DNA of 64,000 nt from NCBI GenBank assembly GCA_038257845.1, contig JBBSQL010000004.1, positions 88,130 through 152,129 of the forward strand, in the 5' to 3' direction. Shown here piece after piece: positions 18,154 to 27,723 of the stretch. Origin of the DNA: JAFDXJ01 sp038257845. GTDB taxonomy: Bacteria > Bacteroidota > Bacteroidia > Chitinophagales > Chitinophagaceae. The notes under the pieces were generated by a model that worked only from the letters and a program-made list of their open reading frames with translations, was not told where the DNA came from and did no database searches. The position numbers were made by a program, and so were the translations under genes. Numbering within the stretch: position 1 is the first letter of the stretch; every line of letters begins with the position of its first letter.

Positions 18154-19071
18154 TTATTTTTCTACACAAACTTTTATTGAAAATTTTAGTGCAGGCCGTA
18201 TATAAAAACGTTCGAATCGCTGGCCATAAGGCGTTGGAATCGTAACATTATTGACCATATAAAAACCGCCATCCGTATGATCCCGAACATATTGCATACC
18301 AAGCGCCCAGCGGTTTTTCATGTCTGTGAGCCATTTTAATTTTTCTGCGGAAGATTTCAATGCAGCGTATTCTTTATTGTAATCAGGGGAATAAATAAAC
18401 TCAATTCCCAGCACTAATTCTTGTGCGGGGAAAAATATTGTATAATCCGGAATGTCAAAAGTATTCCAGCCTTTTGTATATGGATGCACGATGAGGTTGG
18501 TATCAGTTAATTCTTTACCGGGTTTTTGATTGATCACATCCCATTCATACCAGCGCAGGCGTAAAGGCAGTGCATGTGTTTTATCCGGTTCATCCAGGTA
18601 AATAGAAAACGAATGCATGTAGCCGGGTTTACCAGAACTGTTTTCATACTTTGCAAGAATGATCAGTTTATATTCCGGCCCCGGACCGATATATTGTTTG
18701 ATGCGGCCAACACGCTTATTAATATCAAAACTTTTTGTTTTTTTACATGCAGTAATAAAAACAGGTTTTAAAAAATTTTCTTCCGTTGTTAGATAATAAT
18801 CGGCTGCATCTTTCATTTTCTTTACCGGTATCATTAAAGTTTGATACCCGACATTCTCTATAAAAATCGTGTCATCAAGTGACAAAGAATCTTTAGGCAA
18901 GGAAAAAAAACCTGTCGAATCTGTATAAACTATTTTTTGATGATTTGAATAAATAACAATCGCATACGCGACCGGTTTTTTCTGTGCTTCATCAAATACA
19001 GTCCCCGTAATAGTTTGCGCATGTATATATCCTGTAATAAAAATAAAAACAAGCAGCAGAATTTTTCTCAT
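18154..19071 (-). CDS. Secreted CarboxypepD_reg-domain protein
   Basis: A 305-aa exported protein: signal peptide MRKILLLVFIFITGYIHA, then a carboxypeptidase-regulatory-like (transthyretin-fold) domain opening QTITGTVFDEAQKKPVAYA, with DSTGFFSLP and VGYQTLMIPV. The remaining 190 residues are beta-rich and I do not recognise a named domain; such proteins are usually cell-surface or outer-membrane associated. ATG 19071 is chosen because it begins the signal peptide. An exact -7 box TAGATTTG lies only 3 bases upstream (19075-19082), which would make the mRNA leaderless if used. Convergent with dus. Confidence 0.75.
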   Translation of the reverse strand: MRKILLLVFIFITGYIHAQTITGTVFDEAQKKPVAYAIVIYSNHQKIVYTDSTGFFSLPKDSLSLDDTIFIENVGYQTLMIPVKKMKDAADYYLTTEENFLKPVFITACKKTKSFDINKRVGRIKQYIGPGPEYKLIILAKYENSSGKPGYMHSFSIYLDEPDKTHALPLRLRWYEWDVINQKPGKELTDTNLIVHPYTKGWNTFDIPDYTIFFPAQELVLGIEFIYSPDYNKEYAALKSSAEKLKWLTDMKNRWALGMQYVRDHTDGGFYMVNNVTIPTPYGQRFERFYIRPALKFSIKVCVEK

Positions 19072-19124
19072 AAGCAAATCTATAATTAAAAACCATTTTA
19101 AAAATATTCGAAAAAAAATCAAAA

Positions 19125-20009
19125 TTATAAGGCCAACAAAACCTGCCAGGCTTCTTTAACTTTGCCTTCATCCAATAATTTTTTTGCGTATACATGCAAT
19201 TCTTTTTCCATCTCTTCCGGGTTTACAGAAAAATATTGGAAAATAGATTTGAGTTGTTCATCTTCAAAAGCGGGATCAATTTCAGGATGCTCATGCACAT
19301 TTCCGAGCATGCCCAAATGATTGCCTGTAAGTATTTTACTGTTCTTAATTGACTCGTGAATAGCATCCACGCCAATACCAATTTGCGTATTGGGTTTTTC
19401 CACCTGGAATAAATTATTTTCATTTACCACGCAATACCAGTTTGCTCCAAGACGCGCTACCTGGTGGAATTTGCGCTGATCAATCATATCTTTATTTTCA
19501 TTCAAAATACTTTCATCCACATGCATATACAATACTTCCGCGATGATTAATTGTCCTGCACCGGCAGTTTCTCCCAGGCTTTTTATTTCAAGTACTTTAC
19601 ACTCCAGTTTTACTTTTGCTTCCTTCACCATGGGTGGTAAAATGAGGTACGCTTTTTCCGGAGTGAAACCTGCTTTAATAAATTCATTGGTGCCTTTTGG
19701 AAATTCGCAACTCGTCAAACTGACCTGTTGCACCATATCAAAATCACAAATATGAATGACCACTTCCGGCACTTCCAAAATATTTTGCAGCGTGTGTTTA
19801 GTGGTATTATCACGCACTCTTCTAGAAGGCGAAAAAATAACGACCGGCGGTGCAGCCGAAAACATATTGAAAAAACTGAATGGACTGAGATTTACATTTC
19901 CTTCTTTATCAATCGTACTTGCAAATGCGATCGGTCGTGGCGCGATGGCATGTTGCAACCATTGCTGTCGCTGCCCTGCTTTTATATTTTGTATATCAAT
20001 TCCGGGCAT
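19125..20009 (-). CDS. Flavin reductase family (flavoredoxin-like) protein
   Basis: A 294-aa FMN-binding split-barrel protein. The flavin-binding core is clear: QHAIAPRPIAFASTIDKEGN, NLSPFSFFNMFSAAPPVVIFSPSRR and the strand with ELIKAGFTPEK-like spacing (NEFIKAGFTPEKAYL). It is longer than the 200-aa core; the extra C-terminal segment is typical of the Bacteroidota branch. Probable NAD(P)H-flavin or flavoredoxin electron carrier; partner unknown. ATG start. It lies 54 bases downstream of the ferredoxin-linked KorB gene on the same strand, so a redox link between the two is possible but unproven. Confidence 0.85.
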   Translation of the reverse strand: MPGIDIQNIKAGQRQQWLQHAIAPRPIAFASTIDKEGNVNLSPFSFFNMFSAAPPVVIFSPSRRVRDNTTKHTLQNILEVPEVVIHICDFDMVQQVSLTSCEFPKGTNEFIKAGFTPEKAYLILPPMVKEAKVKLECKVLEIKSLGETAGAGQLIIAEVLYMHVDESILNENKDMIDQRKFHQVARLGANWYCVVNENNLFQVEKPNTQIGIGVDAIHESIKNSKILTGNHLGMLGNVHEHPEIDPAFEDEQLKSIFQYFSVNPEEMEKELHVYAKKLLDEGKVKEAWQVLLAL

Positions 20010-20063
20010 AACTTTTATGTATAAAAATTTTATTCGGTGAAATATATTAGTGAAAAAAAAAGT

Positions 20064-21089
20064 TTATGCAATTTCCCATACTTCTTTTCCACTCAATAAC
20101 TTGTCAAGATCGCCTTTGCCCTTTGATATGATCGCTTCTTCTATCTGCATGCGCATAATATCTTCATAGCAGGCACGTTGTGTTTCATAAAAAACACCAA
20201 ATGGTCTTGGAAAATGGCCTTCAAGATGCGGCGAATCAAACATGCGTGTAAGTACCTGTGCTTTATAAAAATCTTTTTCATCATGTATCCACAAATCATC
20301 TTTACTGAAGCCATCTTTTAAATCTACCATCACCGGCTTCAGTCCATCAATGCGAATTCCTTTATCACTTTCTGCGCCATATACAAGCGGTTTACCATGT
20401 TCTAAAAATAAAGCTTCATCCGGTTTGCTTTTTTTCTCTGTAAAAATTTCAAATGCGCCATCATTAAAAATATTACAGTTCTGGTAAATTTCGAGGAAGG
20501 ACGTACCATGATGCTGGTGTGATCTTGAAAGCATGGCTTGTAAATGTTTCGGATCCCTGTCCATACTTCGCGCAATAAAGCTACCATCCGCGCCCAGTGC
20601 AAGTGCCAGGGGATTGAATGGATGATCAATACTACCAAAAGGTGTGCTCTTCGTAATTTTATGTTCTTCAGATGTTGGCGAATACTGGCCCTTCGTAAGG
20701 CCATAAATCTGGTTATTAAACAACATAATATTTACATCCAAATTTCTCCTTAATAAATGTATCGTATGATTTCCGCCAATGCTTAAACCATCGCCATCTC
20801 CGGTTACGATCCAAACACTCAGTTCAGGGCGTGATGCTTTTAAACCTGTTGCAACTGCAGTGGCCCTGCCATGAATGGAATGCATTCCATACACATTCAT
20901 ATAATACGGAAACCGGCTACTGCAACCGATTCCGCTGATAATTACAATATTTTCTTTAGGCACACCAATGCCGGGCATGATCTTTTGCACTTGTGCGAGT
21001 ATTGAATAATCGCCGCAACCGGGGCACCAGCGGACTTCCTGGTCAGTTGCAAAATCTTTTGCTGTAAGTGTATCCTGTACTATAGCCAT
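20064..21089 (-). CDS. korB: 2-oxoacid:ferredoxin oxidoreductase, beta subunit
   Basis: Thiamine-pyrophosphate-binding beta subunit of a 2-oxoglutarate-type oxidoreductase that passes electrons to ferredoxin. A 341-aa protein with WCPGCGDYSIL (Cys22, Cys25), SGIGCSSRFPYY, the TPP/Mg block GDGDGLSIGGNHTIHLLRRN with NNQIYGLTKGQ, and TFLEIYQNCNIFN. The enzyme needs an alpha/gamma chain, usually encoded directly upstream. Here the upstream gene is an AhpD-like protein and the next is divergent gnd, so the partner is elsewhere in the genome. ATG start. Confidence 0.92.
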   Translation of the reverse strand: MAIVQDTLTAKDFATDQEVRWCPGCGDYSILAQVQKIMPGIGVPKENIVIISGIGCSSRFPYYMNVYGMHSIHGRATAVATGLKASRPELSVWIVTGDGDGLSIGGNHTIHLLRRNLDVNIMLFNNQIYGLTKGQYSPTSEEHKITKSTPFGSIDHPFNPLALALGADGSFIARSMDRDPKHLQAMLSRSHQHHGTSFLEIYQNCNIFNDGAFEIFTEKKSKPDEALFLEHGKPLVYGAESDKGIRIDGLKPVMVDLKDGFSKDDLWIHDEKDFYKAQVLTRMFDSPHLEGHFPRPFGVFYETQRACYEDIMRMQIEEAIISKGKGDLDKLLSGKEVWEIA

Positions 21090-21123
21090 GTTTATTCAAA
21101 TTAATTATACAAAGTTCGGCCTT

Positions 21124-21474
21124 TTATCCATGCAAATCATGTAATGATTCCCAATATTCCGCACCCCGCCTTGTATGTGGTATTACAATAGTGCCACCAA
21201 CAATATTAGCCACTGCAAAAATTTCATACAGCTCTTCCGTTGTTGTGCCGGTATCTTTGCATTTTCCCAAATGATATTTAATACAATCGTCACAGCGCAA
21301 AACCAATGATGCCACAAGACCCAGCATTTCTTTGGTTTTCACATCGAGTGCACCGGCTTCATACGTATTTGTATCAAGATTAAAAAGCCTTTTCAATACG
21401 AGATTATTTTTTCCGAGAATAACCGCGTTCATCTTTTCGCGGTATTCATTGAATTCGTTTACGGGGTTAGACAT
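21124..21474 (-). CDS. Carboxymuconolactone decarboxylase / AhpD-like protein
   Basis: A 116-aa all-helical protein of the CMD family. The AhpD core motif C-x2-C-x3-H is present in LRCDDCIKYHLGKC, indicating a thiol-redox (peroxide-defence-like) role and not lactone decarboxylation. The C-terminal GGTIVIPHTRRGAEYWESL fits the family. ATG start; same strand as korB with a 34-base gap and a -7 box TACTTTTG upstream, so the two probably form one transcript. Confidence 0.85.
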   Translation of the reverse strand: MSNPVNEFNEYREKMNAVILGKNNLVLKRLFNLDTNTYEAGALDVKTKEMLGLVASLVLRCDDCIKYHLGKCKDTGTTTEELYEIFAVANIVGGTIVIPHTRRGAEYWESLHDLHG

Positions 21475-21490
21475 GATCTTTATATTTTCA

Positions 21491-21498
21491 CAAAAGTA
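21491..21498 (-). promoter_or_regulatory. -7 box for the AhpD-like/korB transcript
   Basis: On the minus strand TACTTTTG matches the TAnnTTTG consensus, 16 bases before the ATG at 21474. No clear -33 TTG. Confidence 0.4.
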
Positions 21499-21591
21499 TT
21501 AAGTAACTGTTAAGTTAGCATTATAATCGGGTGAAACCTGCATAGCTTACTGCCTGTTATTGTTACCTTGCAATAGTTCAAAACAAAATAT

Positions 21592-23046
21592 ATGGAAGCA
21601 CTACAATATAATTTCGGAATGATCGGGTTAGGAACAATGGGCAGAAATTTTTTATTAAATATGGCAGACCATGGTTATGCTGTTGCAGGTTTTGACCTTG
21701 ATCCATCGAAATGTGAATTACTGGAAACCGCTGCAACAAAAGGTACGGTCACAAAAGGTTTTCATGATTTGCAGGGAATGGTAAAAAGCCTGGAAAAGCC
21801 GCGTAAAATAATGATGCTTGTGCCAGCAGGAAAACCGGTGGATCAGGTAATCCGCAATTTATTACCGTTAATAGAACCTGGTGATATTATCATTGATGGC
21901 GGTAATTCGCATTATACGGATACGTTGCGCCGCATTACTTCGCTCGAGGAAAAAAAGATTCATTTTATGGGCGTTGGGGTAAGTGGCGGTGAAGAAGGCG
22001 CACGCTATGGCCCGAGCATTATGCCGGGTGGTGATCTCTCTGCGTGGAAAGCTGTACAACCCTTATTGGAAGCGGTTTCTGCCAAGGTGAATGGCGAGCC
22101 ATGCGTAGCATATATGGGTAAAAATGCAGCCGGTCATTATGTAAAAATGGTACACAATGGAATTGAATATGCCATCATGCTGATGATTAGTGAAGTGTAT
22201 GATTTTATGAAAACAAAACTCGGTGTGGAAAATGAAGAGATGGCAAAAATTTTTCAACAATGGGATGCGGGAGATATGAAATCTTACCTGCTGGAAATTA
22301 CCGGCGATATTTTTCAAATAAAAGATACGGAAACCAATAATTTTTTGGTGGATATGATATTGGATAAAGCAGGTTCTAAAGGAACCGGAAAATGGACATC
22401 ACAGGATGCTATGAATTTGCCGGTTTCTATTCCTTCCATTGATATGGCTGTGGCTATGCGCGATCTTTCTGATTATAAGGATGAAAGAATGCAGGCTGCA
22501 AAATTGTACCATAAAGAGATTCGAAAAATTGTTTCAAAGAAAGATGCATTGATCAAAGATGCACAGGACGCTTTATATTTTTCCATGGTCATTGCGTATG
22601 CACAAGGTTTATCCATGTTGTATAAAGCATCAACAGAATTAAAAATGGAAATTCCTTTGGATGATGTTGTAAAAATATGGCGGGGTGGTTGTATTATTCG
22701 TTCCAACTTCCTGGATATTTTTTATACAATTTATAAAAATAATAAAGGAAATATTTCCAATATTTTATTGGATAAGAAAATCGCGAAGCGTATTAAAAGT
22801 AAAGAACCGGGAGCGCGCCGTTTTATCAGAGCCGCAGTGCAGGCAAGAATTTCCTGTTCCGGAATTTGCAGTACGATGAATTATTTTGACGCATTCACCA
22901 AAGAAAAAATGCCGGTGAATTTAATACAGGCACAGCGCGATTATTTTGGTGCACACACGTATTTACGCACCGATAAAAAAGGCATTTTTCATTCCGACTG
23001 GAATCCTATTACAGCAACTAATAATAAAGATCAACATACAAAATAA
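21592..23046 (+). CDS. gnd: 6-phosphogluconate dehydrogenase, decarboxylating
   Basis: Third step of the oxidative pentose phosphate pathway: 6-phosphogluconate to ribulose 5-phosphate, CO2 and NADPH. A 484-aa protein. Rossmann motif GLGTMGRNFLLNMADHG, the substrate-binding blocks IDGGNSHYTDTLRR, GVSGGEEGARYGPSIMPGG and KMVHNGIEYAIMLM (catalytic Lys), and C-terminal QAQRDYFGAHTYLR are all intact. ATG start. First gene of a tight three-gene operon; zwf follows after 8 bases. Confidence 0.97.
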   Translation: MEALQYNFGMIGLGTMGRNFLLNMADHGYAVAGFDLDPSKCELLETAATKGTVTKGFHDLQGMVKSLEKPRKIMMLVPAGKPVDQVIRNLLPLIEPGDIIIDGGNSHYTDTLRRITSLEEKKIHFMGVGVSGGEEGARYGPSIMPGGDLSAWKAVQPLLEAVSAKVNGEPCVAYMGKNAAGHYVKMVHNGIEYAIMLMISEVYDFMKTKLGVENEEMAKIFQQWDAGDMKSYLLEITGDIFQIKDTETNNFLVDMILDKAGSKGTGKWTSQDAMNLPVSIPSIDMAVAMRDLSDYKDERMQAAKLYHKEIRKIVSKKDALIKDAQDALYFSMVIAYAQGLSMLYKASTELKMEIPLDDVVKIWRGGCIIRSNFLDIFYTIYKNNKGNISNILLDKKIAKRIKSKEPGARRFIRAAVQARISCSGICSTMNYFDAFTKEKMPVNLIQAQRDYFGAHTYLRTDKKGIFHSDWNPITATNNKDQHTK

Positions 23047-23054
23047 TTTAAACT

Positions 23055-24620
23055 ATGCAATCCAATAAATCTCGCCCGGCAGCTTCTATCATTTTCATAT
23101 TTGGCGGCAGCGGCGATCTTACACACCGCAAGTTGGGCCCTTCTCTTTTTCATTTATTTTTAGATGGCTGGATGCCGGAAAAATTTGCTATTGTTGGCAT
23201 GGGGCGTACTGTATTTGATGATGCACAATACCGTGCTTTTCTCAAAGAAGGCATCAAAGAATTTAGTGAACGTGATGAAGATAAGGATGGGAGTAAATGG
23301 AAAGAATTTGCCAAAAATATTTCTTTCATGACCATGGATGTGAAAGATGATAAAGCTTATAAAGATTTGGAAAAAAAAGCAAATGAATTGCAGGATGCCT
23401 GGGATGAAAAAGCAAAGATCGTTTTTTACCTGGCCGTTGCACCGCAACTTGTTCCTTCGATTGCAACGGAACTCGGAAAATTTAAAATGTGCGGAGATGC
23501 AGACTGTACAAGGATTGTAGTGGAAAAGCCATTTGGTTTTGACCTGAAAAGCGCACATGAATTAAACATATTATTATTAAATCTTTTTAAAGAAGACCAG
23601 ATATACCGCATTGATCATTTCCTTGGAAAAGAAACCGTACAAAATATTCTTGCATTGCGTTTTGCCAATGCATTGTTTGAACCATTATGGAATCAAAACT
23701 ATATAGATCATATTCAAATAACAGCCGCAGAAGAAATTGGGGTAGAAGACCGCGGTGATTATTATGAAAAATCCGGCGCACTCAGGGATATGGTGCAAAA
23801 TCATATTTTGCAATTAATGTGTATGGTCGCTATGGAGCCGCCTGTAAATTTTGAGGCCAATGAAATCAGGAATAAAAAAGTAGATGTACTCAATGCCATT
23901 CGTAAGATCACGCGTGAAGAAGTACATTCCGTTGCAGTACGCGGACAATATAAATCCGGCTGGATGAAAGGAGAAAAAGTAAATGGCTATCGTGAAGAAA
24001 AAAATGTAGATCCGCAATCCAATGTGGAAACATTTGCTGCCATGAAATTTTACGTGGACAACTGGCGCTGGCAAAACGTTCCTTTCTATATACGAACCGG
24101 AAAATATTTGCATGAAAAAATTACGCTGATCACCGTGCAATTTAAACAAGCCCCGCATTCTGCATTTCCGCCTGAAGCAACAGAAACCTGGCGGCCAAAC
24201 AGGCTCACCATTACCATACAACCCGATGAAGATATCCGCCTGCGTTTTCAAACGAAAAGACCCGGGCAGGCTATGGTTTTAAATCCTGTAGATATGGTTT
24301 TCAAATATTCTGATGCGTATGATTCTGTGCAGCCGGACGCGTATGAAACTTTATTGCTGGATGTGCTGGAAGGCAATACCACACAGTTTATGCGCGCCGA
24401 CCAGGTAGAAGCTGCCTGGAAAGTAGTCATGCCTATTATGGAATCATGGCAAACGAGGTTGCCTGTTGATTTTCCAAATTATTCGCCCGATAGCTGGGGT
24501 CCTGAAGATGCGGAAGCTTTGATTGCAAGAGACGGAAATAACTGGTTTAGTTTACCTGCTCAAAATGCATTGCAGGGCAATACGGAAAATGCTGAAAAAC
24601 CTAAAGCAAAAGAAAAATAA
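23055..24620 (+). CDS. zwf: Glucose-6-phosphate 1-dehydrogenase
   Basis: First step of the oxidative pentose phosphate pathway, making 6-phosphogluconolactone and NADPH. A 521-aa protein with the coenzyme fold FGGSGDLTHRKLGPSLF, the active-site signature YRIDHFLGKETVQN, VVEKPFGFDL and VPFYIRTGKYL. The last 25 residues are a Lys/Glu-rich tail (NTENAEKPKAKEK). ATG start, 8 bases after gnd and 9 before pgl, so cotranscribed and probably translationally coupled. Confidence 0.97.
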   Translation: MQSNKSRPAASIIFIFGGSGDLTHRKLGPSLFHLFLDGWMPEKFAIVGMGRTVFDDAQYRAFLKEGIKEFSERDEDKDGSKWKEFAKNISFMTMDVKDDKAYKDLEKKANELQDAWDEKAKIVFYLAVAPQLVPSIATELGKFKMCGDADCTRIVVEKPFGFDLKSAHELNILLLNLFKEDQIYRIDHFLGKETVQNILALRFANALFEPLWNQNYIDHIQITAAEEIGVEDRGDYYEKSGALRDMVQNHILQLMCMVAMEPPVNFEANEIRNKKVDVLNAIRKITREEVHSVAVRGQYKSGWMKGEKVNGYREEKNVDPQSNVETFAAMKFYVDNWRWQNVPFYIRTGKYLHEKITLITVQFKQAPHSAFPPEATETWRPNRLTITIQPDEDIRLRFQTKRPGQAMVLNPVDMVFKYSDAYDSVQPDAYETLLLDVLEGNTTQFMRADQVEAAWKVVMPIMESWQTRLPVDFPNYSPDSWGPEDAEALIARDGNNWFSLPAQNALQGNTENAEKPKAKEK

Positions 24621-24629
24621 TATTGCAAA

Positions 24630-25364
24630 ATGAAACTCCATTTATCAAAAAACCTGTATGAACTCAGCAAAGATGTAGCAAGCAACATGGTTCAAATAGT
24701 GGATGAAGTTTTAAAAACAAAAGATTGTTTTTCATTGGTACTTTCCGGTGGAAGTACACCAATCGAATTATATACTTTGCTTGCATCTGATGCATATAAA
24801 GAAAAAATCGAGTGGAAAAAAATACATATTTTTTTTGGGGATGAACGGTTTGTTTCCCTGCATGATGAAAGGAATAATGCACGCATGGCTTTTTCCAGTC
24901 TATTAAATCATGTTGATATTCCTGCTTCGCAAATTCATATTATTCATACTGAAAATACAACGCCTGAACTATCTGCATCGGCTTATGAAAAAACGATCCG
25001 TGATTTTTTTATTTCCACAAAAGAAACTGTTGGCGGATTTGATTTGGTTTTACTTGGCCTCGGCAGCAATGCACATACATTATCACTTTTCCCCGGGCAA
25101 GATGCCGTGATCCATGAATTGCAAAAATGGTGTATATCTACCTGGGTGGAAGAGCAGCATGAATACCGCATTACGCTAACACCTCCCCTGATCAATTTAT
25201 CTGCTCAAATTTATTTCATGGTTGCAGGAAAAGATAAGTCAAAAGCCATGCATGAAATTTTGAAAGGAAAATACCAGCCGGAAATTTACCCGGCACAAAT
25301 CATTAATCCTTCAAACGGCGAACTGCACTGGTTTGCAGACGAAAGTGCCGCTGCTTTACTGTAG
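24630..25364 (+). CDS. pgl: 6-phosphogluconolactonase
   Basis: Hydrolyses 6-phosphogluconolactone between the zwf and gnd steps. A 244-aa protein of the SugarP_isomerase/NagB fold: LVLSGGSTPIELYTLL, IHIFFGDERFVSLHDERNN and LLGLGSNAHTLSLFPG. In the last motif the usual G-D-G-H-T reads S-N-A-H-T; the His is kept but the Asp and Gly are changed. ATG start. Last gene of the gnd-zwf-pgl operon; its stop lies 4 bases from the end of the convergent amidase gene. Confidence 0.93.
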   Translation: MKLHLSKNLYELSKDVASNMVQIVDEVLKTKDCFSLVLSGGSTPIELYTLLASDAYKEKIEWKKIHIFFGDERFVSLHDERNNARMAFSSLLNHVDIPASQIHIIHTENTTPELSASAYEKTIRDFFISTKETVGGFDLVLLGLGSNAHTLSLFPGQDAVIHELQKWCISTWVEEQHEYRITLTPPLINLSAQIYFMVAGKDKSKAMHEILKGKYQPEIYPAQIINPSNGELHWFADESAAALL

Positions 25365-25368
25365 AAAA

Positions 25369-26637
25369 TTATGGATTTTGTGAAATGCCTTTTTGAATAA
25401 ATTCACGGATACCATTGATGATTCCCCGCACCACCTGGTCCTGGAAATCTACGCGCATTATTTTTTGTTCTTCATCTTTATTACTAAGAAAACCAATTTC
25501 TACCAATGCGTTTGGAAAATCTGTTGGCGCATTTAAAATGAAATTAAAATTTCCCACATTACCATATTCTTTTCTTTGAGTAGTCTTACATACTTCTTCT
25601 AAAATAAATTTACTCAGATTACGGAATCCCATGTATTTATAAAAAGTGCCCGTGCCTTGTGCTGCTCGATTATCTGCCGAATTTAAATGCAGGCTAATCA
25701 ATAGATCCGGCTTTTGTTGCTGCAAAAAAAGTACCCTGTCTGTATTATCAAAACTGGCATCACTGATGCGCGTCATGATCACCTGAACGCCACTGTCCAC
25801 GAGGGCCTGCGCAAGTTTCTGTGCAAAAATTAAGGTGTATGTTTTTTCCAGTATTCCCGTATTGTTTCCGCGTGATCCGGGATTATTACCGCCATGGCCT
25901 GCATCAATAGCGATCTTAAAATTATTCAACGCAGTTTTTTCCGGAGCTTGTTTTACCAGCAACATTAATGTATCATCATGATAACCTAATGTATAACCCC
26001 AATGTTGTGCATGTTGCAATTCAATGGTAATTTCCACTACATCATCTTCAGGCTGGTCAAAGTCAACATTGGCAATTTCTTTTAAAGTATTGATATGTTG
26101 CATGATGAAATTTGTATTGCTTTGTACGCCGAATAAAGTAATAACAATTCGTGCGGGATTAATTTCCATCCTGCTCTTATAGGGCAATTTTTCATCCATG
26201 AACATGATGAGTGTATCATAACCGTCATTGCCACCCGAAGCGATCCAGTTATTCAATAAAAAAGGTTTATTGAATTTATTGCTACGCGCATCTGGTTTTA
26301 CATTTCCCTTATCAATCCAGGCGCTATGATTTGCTGAAAGCTGCACCTGGTAATAGTTTCGCGTAGAGTCAGTAATTTTCAAAAGTACATCCGTATCCAA
26401 ATAACCCATCATCGCGCTGCCTAATCTGTCATTTCCCAGGCTATAGGCAAGCTGTGGAAATTTTCCCGTGGTGCGTCCGCTTCTCCAGGGTTTATTTTGT
26501 TGTGCAAATGAAATATTTTGCACTAAAATAAACACGAGCATTAAAAATGAAATCCGTGAAATTTTTATACCATTGAATAATTTATTTTCATCTATCCGGC
26601 TTATCCTATGTTTGTATAAATTGTTTTGTTGTATCAC
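25369..26637 (-). CDS. N-acetylmuramoyl-L-alanine amidase (Amidase_3)
   Basis: Periplasmic zinc amidase that cuts stem peptides from peptidoglycan. A 422-aa protein: N-terminal hydrophobic segment (LMLVFILVQNISFAQ) as export signal, an SH3-like or AMIN-like region of about 190 residues (RNYYQVQLSANHSAWIDKG; AQHWGYTLGYHDDTLML), then the Amidase_3 domain from about residue 240. Zn ligands are His in AIDAGHGGNNPGS, Glu in GILEKTYTL and His in LISLHLNSADN; the catalytic Glu is in LVEIGFLSN. The start is a GTG at 26637; no in-frame ATG precedes the signal segment. Single gene. Confidence 0.9.
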   Translation of the reverse strand: MIQQNNLYKHRISRIDENKLFNGIKISRISFLMLVFILVQNISFAQQNKPWRSGRTTGKFPQLAYSLGNDRLGSAMMGYLDTDVLLKITDSTRNYYQVQLSANHSAWIDKGNVKPDARSNKFNKPFLLNNWIASGGNDGYDTLIMFMDEKLPYKSRMEINPARIVITLFGVQSNTNFIMQHINTLKEIANVDFDQPEDDVVEITIELQHAQHWGYTLGYHDDTLMLLVKQAPEKTALNNFKIAIDAGHGGNNPGSRGNNTGILEKTYTLIFAQKLAQALVDSGVQVIMTRISDASFDNTDRVLFLQQQKPDLLISLHLNSADNRAAQGTGTFYKYMGFRNLSKFILEEVCKTTQRKEYGNVGNFNFILNAPTDFPNALVEIGFLSNKDEEQKIMRVDFQDQVVRGIINGIREFIQKGISQNP

Positions 26638-26730
26638 GGGTAAAATATTTTTTGTTATTGCATGAAATGTAAAACATAAATATGTATTTCAAGAAGCAGC
26701 ATGATTTTATTTCTGTAAAAAATTGATAAT

Positions 26731-27723
26731 ATGGAGAAAACGAATTTCATTGATTATATACGCGTGTTTTGTAAGAGCGGTCATGGAGGCGCGGGCAGCA
26801 GGCATTTCATGCGTAATAAACTCACTTCAATGGGAGGCCCCGATGGTGGTGATGGTGGCCGCGGCGGTCATATTATTTTAAAAGGAAATAATCAATTATG
26901 GACCTTATTGCATTTGCGTTATTACAAAAATATTTTAGCAGAAGATGGAGAAGGTGGTCAAAAAAATAATTCCTCCGGTCGAACAGGGAAAGACATTTAT
27001 ATTGAAGTGCCGCTTGGCACAATTGCCAAAGATGAAATTACCGGTATCATAGAAGCAGAAATTTTGGAAAACGGGCAGGAAATTATTTTAATGCCAGGCG
27101 GTATGGGTGGTTTGGGAAATGCACATTTTGCTACGCCTACCAACCAGGCTCCTGAATATGCACAACCCGGTATGCCTGGTGTGGAAGGCTGGAAACTCAT
27201 GGAACTGAAAGTGCTTGCAGACGTGGGTTTGGTGGGTTTTCCCAATGCGGGGAAATCTACTTTATTGTCTGTGGTAACTGCAGCAAAACCGGTCATTGCC
27301 AATTATGCTTTTACTACACTTACACCGCAACTGGGCATCGTTGCTTACCGCGATGATAAATCATTTTGCATTGCAGATCTTCCCGGAATTATTGAAGGCG
27401 CAGCCGAAGGCAAAGGCCTGGGACACCGCTTTCTCCGGCATATTGAAAGAAATGCCGTTTTACTTTTTATAATTCCGGCTGACAGTGCAGATGCAGGAAA
27501 AGAATTTGAAATTTTAAAGAATGAACTGGAAGCATATAATCCTGAGATGTTACAAAAAGAATTTGTAATCGCAATCTCTAAATCGGATATGCTGGATGAA
27601 GAATTGAAAACAGAACTGGCAAAAGATTTACCCCAAGATATCCCGCATATTTTTATTTCTTCTATTACCGGTGAAGGATTACAACCATTAAAAGATTTGT
27701 TGTGGAAGAAATTGAATGCATAA
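26731..27723 (+). CDS. obgE: Obg family GTPase
   Basis: Ribosome-associated GTPase needed for 50S assembly and stress control. A 330-aa protein: the Gly-rich Obg fold (CKSGHGGAGSRHFMRNK, GGPDGGDGGRGGHI, MPGGMGGLGN), then the G domain with G1 GFPNAGKSTLL, switch TTLTPQLG, G3 DLPGIIEGAAEGKGLGHRFL, and NKxD-like ISKSDM with SSITGEGL. No C-terminal OCT domain, as usual in the phylum. ATG start. Convergent with the glycosylase gene, 4 bases between stops. Confidence 0.96.
   Translation: MEKTNFIDYIRVFCKSGHGGAGSRHFMRNKLTSMGGPDGGDGGRGGHIILKGNNQLWTLLHLRYYKNILAEDGEGGQKNNSSGRTGKDIYIEVPLGTIAKDEITGIIEAEILENGQEIILMPGGMGGLGNAHFATPTNQAPEYAQPGMPGVEGWKLMELKVLADVGLVGFPNAGKSTLLSVVTAAKPVIANYAFTTLTPQLGIVAYRDDKSFCIADLPGIIEGAAEGKGLGHRFLRHIERNAVLLFIIPADSADAGKEFEILKNELEAYNPEMLQKEFVIAISKSDMLDEELKTELAKDLPQDIPHIFISSITGEGLQPLKDLLWKKLNA

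Noticed and set aside
23814..24251. 145-codon frame antisense to zwf
   Set aside because: Phe/Tyr-rich mirror of the zwf frame and without features of a gene.
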